The notes beneath the pieces were generated by a model. That model ran no database searches. It was not told where the DNA came from and saw only the letters and a program-made list of their open reading frames with translations. This document shows positions 59,733 through 64,000 of a stretch of DNA of 64,000 nucleotides, piece by piece. Source of the DNA: Nectonema munidae (Eukaryota; Nematomorpha; Nectonematoida; Nectonematidae); NCBI GenBank assembly GCA_030549495.1, contig JAUIRK010000985.1, forward strand, positions 372,001 through 436,000, read 5' to 3'. The translations under genes and the position numbers were made by a program. Within the stretch, counting starts at the first letter, position 1. Each line of letters opens with the position of its first letter.

Positions 59733-60658
59733 TATTGAATATCCCGATTCGCACCTGCGAATTATTCGCAAAATATTTTACATCCTCTTAAACATCCGCG
59801 TCCGTAATTTTCAAACATTTTTCTTTTTTCTAAAAACCGCAAAGTTTTTTCCTGATTTTTTCAATTTTAACTTTACCTAAAAAAATTTTATGATAACGTA
59901 AAGCTACTGAACATTATTAAAATATGATGAATGTTGTGAGCGTAAAAAACAGAGTGAACAGCTTCAATTCTCTTTTCTATTTGTGCATATACTGAATTAC
60001 TCTTATTTTCTCCCGTATTCATGAATAATAATAATCCCTTAACAAATTACGATGAAGATGATAATGATGAAATATAACTATTTATTTTATGATTAAATGT
60101 TTGTGAAACTAAACAAAATGATATATAGGAGAAACGGGAATAATAAAAATATTTTTTGTTTCTTTTTTTAAATCAAAGTATATGCTTACTTTTTTTGACA
60201 TCCGTGCTAAATTTTTTTCCTAATTTGACCGGTCACTAGAATTAAACACTATATACTATATTTTATGTTTAAAATGACTGAAATCTAAAACAAAAAGGCT
60301 TACCTAAGTTAAAGACGTTACAATTAAAGGTTATTGATAATAATTTTTAAAATAAATAAATATCAAATGATCAGAAAATTGAACCTAATTTCTGACTAAA
60401 AAGAAAAATAAAACTTTGAATCAACCTAAAAAATTTTGGATAAAAAAAAACTAAAAAAATTAACTCTGACATCTGCATCCGCAGATACGAAAAATTTGAC
60501 ATCCGATACATCTCTTCCTAATATAAATTGAAATCTAATTGTTCGGATAAAAAAGCTTCACTAAAAATGTTAATTTTTTTAAAGTTTACCTCAACTTGAG
60601 TTTGTAAAATAAGAATTTAAATCATTTTTAAAAAGAATTATTATTATTAAAAAAAAAT

Positions 60659-60664
60659 TTTATT
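60659..60664 (-). terminator. candidate polyadenylation signal of RBM48
   Basis: AATAAA on the minus strand, about 30 nt after the RBM48 stop. The AT-rich background makes this only suggestive. Confidence 0.3.
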
Positions 60665-60692
60665 TTATATTTTAAAAAATTGTTCGCTCCCG

Positions 60693-61658
60693 TCATAATG
60701 ATTTATTTTGTAAACATTTTTTTCTTTGGAACTTGCTCTTACATGTGAAGGTGGGTGTTTCTTTTACCCCAAAATCTGATTTAATGACCACGCTCTGCTT
60801 GTCCCCGCTATTTGAGACTGAATTCTGCTGATTTTGAAGAAGATTCTTTGTTTGGTCTTGGATAATAGGTATGCCATTAGCTTTAAATTTTTTGAATGGC
60901 GCTACAGATTGATCACAAGAGCGTTTTAAATCATGCGTGTCGAGAGGACCCAAAGAAAGTCTATAGTCTAAAAATTCTTCGGAAGTAGAAGGCATTGAAG
61001 AATTAAATAGGAAATTCTTTAATGCTACAACAGTAAAATGAGAGTATTTAGTCGAGTCATCTTTAAGTGAATATTTATGGTGGGATGGGGAAGAAGCATT
61101 TGACAAGTTTTCCAATTCAGAAGATTTGGTTAAACGAATCAGAGTGGAAATCTCTTTTTCATGTTCTTTCAATTGATATCTTTGACTCATTTCAATCAAC
61201 TCGATATAATTTTTCGCCTTTTGTCTTTGAACTTGGACTGCACGATGCTCTATCTTCTGGCGACAGTCTTCAACGCTCTCTAACTCACTGGCATACGTGA
61301 TGTGCAGTTGAGATCCATAAAAGGAAGTTTCATCCAAAGCCCTTTTCGCTGCCTTTGAAGCCATCACCTTGTCGAACTTGACAACAAATGTACAATGGAA
61401 TTTGCTTCCCATCATCACACGTGTATCCTCCTCATTCAACACTCTTTGCTCAATTCCCGCAATTCTTCCATACTTCGCGAAAAGAGATGCCACATCTGCT
61501 TCTATATTTGGAATGAAGGAAGGAATATTTTGAACGAGAAGGAATCGAGACTCCAAGAGAACGGTGTATGCTTTGATTGCTGTAAGATTTCGCCCACTTC
61601 TGTATGCTTTTCTGCTTTCACACTTTGCAAGCTTTTCATGATTTTTATCATCTTCCAT
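60693..61658 (-). CDS. RBM48: RNA-binding protein 48 (RBM48), single coding exon
   Basis: From ATG at 61658 the frame encodes 321 residues. The open frame extends 13 codons further upstream but without an ATG. Order: an N-terminal basic segment (CESRKAYRSGRNLTAIKAYT, 13-32) that matches the RBM48 start, an RRM at about 37-122 with FLLVQNIP (39-46) and TFVVKF (90-95), then SFYGSQLHITYASELESVED, the hallmark FGGLLHVCYAPEFETVEE-like segment. The rest is Ser/Lys/Gln-rich and not conserved. In animals and plants RBM48 pairs with ARMC7 in the minor (U12) spliceosome. The C-terminal basic tail (KFQRKK) ends the protein. No intron is needed to explain the sequence. Confidence 0.9.
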   Translation of the reverse strand: MEDDKNHEKLAKCESRKAYRSGRNLTAIKAYTVLLESRFLLVQNIPSFIPNIEADVASLFAKYGRIAGIEQRVLNEEDTRVMMGSKFHCTFVVKFDKVMASKAAKRALDETSFYGSQLHITYASELESVEDCRQKIEHRAVQVQRQKAKNYIELIEMSQRYQLKEHEKEISTLIRLTKSSELENLSNASSPSHHKYSLKDDSTKYSHFTVVALKNFLFNSSMPSTSEEFLDYRLSLGPLDTHDLKRSCDQSVAPFKKFKANGIPIIQDQTKNLLQNQQNSVSNSGDKQSVVIKSDFGVKETPTFTCKSKFQRKKCLQNKSL

Positions 61659-62689
61659 TGAGTAGCATGGACTTAAGCGATTTACTTCGGTAATCAATCA
61701 TGGTAACAAATGCGATACTTCTATTTACATTCTAAAGAAACAATATTACAAAATAAATAAAGACATCAATGAAAATTTATGAACCAATATTTTTGAGTAT
61801 ATAAATCAAAAAAATTGGAAATTGTATTGAATAATGACATTTTAAAAAAAGATGTTGATCTTTGGAATGTGCAACATCCTTCACCAAGTGTTTAGCAAAA
61901 AAAAGTATGAAATATTTGAAAGAAAGTAAATATGCATTATATATAAAATGAGAAAAGTTGCAAATAAGCAAAGCAATTAAAAACTATTGTATCATCATCA
62001 TCTTTCGCAAAAGGAGAGCGGCAGGCTTGTCACGCTGAAAAAGAAGTGGTAGACGAAGCGGAAATGCAGAAGCATACACATAAAACATCCGCTGCATATC
62101 TACTATGCCGAGAGCGGATTATACCTCCTTCTGACAAGGAACTGAGAAAAAATGCATGTCTTATCAATGTCGAATAAAATTCAAAACAAATTAAAAACGA
62201 TTATTGTAAAAAAGGGACAATTTAATACACATCCTAATTGCGTTTCCCAAACGGAAGTGCTCGCAATTCTTAGCGTTATAAAATTTTACAGGGAAGAAAA
62301 GGGAGCGTGCGTATTTTTCTGCATAGCGAATTGCAAGCCTTTCGTTTTCAACTCTTTCAAACTCAGTTATAATTTGACAGTGTTTCTTTTTAACCGTTTA
62401 GTGTCCAAAAAGCAAAAAAATAAATTTTCTATTCCAAATCAGTTTTTATTGATTTTTAACCACTATTTTGAGTATATGTACCTTTTTGATTTATTAGAAA
62501 ACATCACATGCAAGTGACAAATGCAATGTTCAACATGTGGAACATTGGCTACTTTACTATGGTATTGTTATATACAAGAAAAAAGCAGGTCACTTTATTT
62601 TAAAGATATAAGACACCTGCATAGACACGTGTGAGTAATAAATCATTATAAAGCAAACACCCTCTTCATTTCTTGTGCTAAAAATTCAG
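61659..62689. other. RBM48 upstream region with a GC-richer patch
   Basis: A less AT-rich patch at about 62000-62160 (GGAGAGCGGCAGGCTTGTCA, GCCGAGAGCGG) lies some 350-500 bp upstream of the RBM48 ATG and could be promoter or 5' UTR. An adjoining plus frame (62152-62517) has no recognisable domain. Confidence 0.35.
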
Positions 62690-62976
62690 TTGTGAACTAC
62701 ATAGAAGATGATTTAAGTGATAAAGAGTATGATGTTTGTATTTTGCCTCCCGAAAACTCTTGTTTCTGATGGTGAAGAAATAGATGAAGATTTACTCGAA
62801 GACGTTGTTGCATCTGATGTAACTGGGGAATTGGAAGTGTTCACTAATAACCTTAGTAAAAATACAAATATTTCACAACCTTTTACTGCTAATTGGAAAA
62901 AGAGTTTTAAATTTGACAAAGTTCTTTCATCAGACACAACAAGTAGTAAAAATATTTTGATCATAATTTCTTTATG
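62690..62976 (+). mobile_element. piggyBac transposase N-terminal remnant
   Basis: In two frames it reads DDLSDKEYDVCILPPENS, then LVSDGEEIDEDLLEDVVAS, DVTGELEV and ANWKK. This acidic start with LPP, SDGEEIDED and a V[TP]GxxEV motif is usual at the N-terminus of piggyBac transposases. The catalytic domain is absent. One frameshift lies within the short remnant. Confidence 0.6.
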
Positions 62977-64000
62977 ATAATTTGTTTTTATCAATAATAA
63001 TCTTGATTGCGTGTTTGTTTTTACTCATCCTTCAGCAAACAGTTCTTATAATCAAGTAGAAATAATCCTTTGCGGGACTTATCATTCCCTTTGATAAATT
63101 TGGAAGTTACTTAAATAGTAGCAATAAAACTATTGATATTGAGATAGGTAGAAAACATTTGAGATAATTTTTTCAAGCAACTATATTTAAAAAATTTAAA
63201 TATTTTGTAATATAGCTTTTTGCAAGCGTATGGTATGAATCACTTATTCACAATTTTCCTGTTATTGCTAAATATATTGATCCTTCTGAAAACTCATGTA
63301 GAATAGATAGAGAACTTCTTTCAACAAGTTCACAACGTTGGAGAAGTTTACACGTGCGTTAATCACAGTATCTATTGCAAATTGTAAAGTGCAATAATTC
63401 AAAATGTTGAATAAATGTATTGTTTTTACTTAAATGAAAATATTTGAACATACCATATAAATCAATTATTTCTTTTTTGAACTAAATTTAAAGCAAAAGA
63501 CAATAGGAAAACGTGTCTAAAACATCAAAATTTTCAAAAACTTTTCAAGATTTTTGAAAATATCACTGTTCTATTAAAGAAATTTTATCTTGCAAGAGTG
63601 AAACTACTGAGCGTCTAGCAGATCTAGAAGATGAAGAAGTAGAGGAGTTTCAAAATAATGATAATGATTGTTTTGGAGTAAATATTTTTGATCGAATAGA
63701 TCAACTTTTTTCTTCATAAAAAATTGTTTCTAGCTTTTATTTTTATTTCGATGAAATCTTTTCAAGTTGATGTCAACTTTAAAAAAGGATGGGGTAAGGT
63801 AAAGTTGACAATATGGGGAGGGGGTTGAAATTTGATGAAAATAGGTTGACGTCAATTGTGAACGGCCCCTTACAGACCAAGTAGGAGCGCTTTATTGCGA
63901 CACAAAATAAAGCTTGTTTTTGAATCAATCCGACATGTCACATAAAAAAGCTTAAAAATAAGTAAAGAGAATCAGAAAAAATTGATTAATTGTATAAAAA
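62977..64000. other. AT-rich end of window with a possible transposon terminus
   Basis: On the minus strand GGGGCCGTTCACAATTGACG begins at about 63870, followed by CCCCCTCCCCATATTGTCAA, a layout seen at ends of some widespread animal DNA transposons. Upstream, 63588-63718 reads ERLADLEDEEVEEFQNNDND and stops; its family is unknown. Confidence 0.35.

Larger units (their letters stand above)
56661..60692. other. intergenic region between SoxE and RBM48
   Basis: The SoxE promoter and 5' UTR should lie at the left end, but no core element stands out. A possible piggyBac Cys-domain scrap lies at 57100-57277 and a suspect homopolymer zone at 59100-59732. From 59733 to 60540 there are several TCCGCATCC-like words as near 7048, perhaps a worn repeat. 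Confidence 0.45.

Noticed and set aside
62152-62517. 121-codon plus frame upstream of RBM48
   Set aside because: No recognisable domain, and the second half is plain AT-rich sequence. The adjoining GC-richer patch is better read as possible promoter or UTR.

Overview
This is an AT-rich (roughly 70% by eye) animal genomic window with spliced host genes embedded in a dense layer of transposable elements. Three conserved metazoan genes lie head to tail on the minus strand. From high to low coordinate they are RBM48 (60693-61658, one coding exon), a SoxE-group transcription factor (40210-56660, six coding exons, 479 residues) and ariadne-1, an RBR ubiquitin ligase (24748-32084, four coding exons, 515 residues). 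I derived the splice models by hand from reading frame, GT/AG signals and remembered family sequences. All phases close and both spliced proteins stay open from ATG to stop. The gene set and LINE types indicate an invertebrate. An arthropod is possible, but I cannot place the species.

Layout: 1-2.8 kb holds a decayed hAT copy and an R2-like LINE remnant. 2.8-14.6 kb is mostly AT-rich DNA with two tRNA-derived SINE copies, a decayed tandem array, a BED/hAT transposase remnant, a possible host exon and a LINE-A fragment. 14.6-19.7 kb is a long copy of LINE-A (I/R1-like: zinc-knuckle ORF1, then endonuclease and reverse transcriptase in ORF2). Its RNase H region is replaced by a poly-G tract that looks like a sequencing or assembly artefact. 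20.7-23.3 kb holds a short LINE-A tail with target-site duplication and a second hAT copy. 24.7-32.1 kb is ariadne-1. 33.4-39.2 kb, between ariadne-1 and SoxE, holds a second long LINE-A copy, a SINE that shares its 3' tail, and a CR1/Jockey-like LINE. 40.2-56.7 kb is SoxE, whose introns carry SINEs, minisatellites, a piggyBac remnant, a CR1/Jockey-like LINE, a 260-bp hAT MITE with target-site duplication, and a GC-richer island with Sox and Fox motifs. 56.7-64 kb holds RBM48, a suspect homopolymer-rich stretch and piggyBac remnants.

The three host genes belong to separate processes: ubiquitin transfer with cullin-RING ligases, SoxE developmental transcription, and minor-spliceosome function. 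I see no operon-like logic. I found no CRISPR array, no intact functional RNA gene, no LTR element and no clearly new multi-gene system. The most informative observations are the hand-resolved SoxE gene with a 139-bp exon, the shared LINE/SINE tails, a TTAA-flanked MITE family with internal GCAGACGA repeats, a near-perfect 33-bp inverted repeat, and two stretches where the sequence itself should be distrusted.
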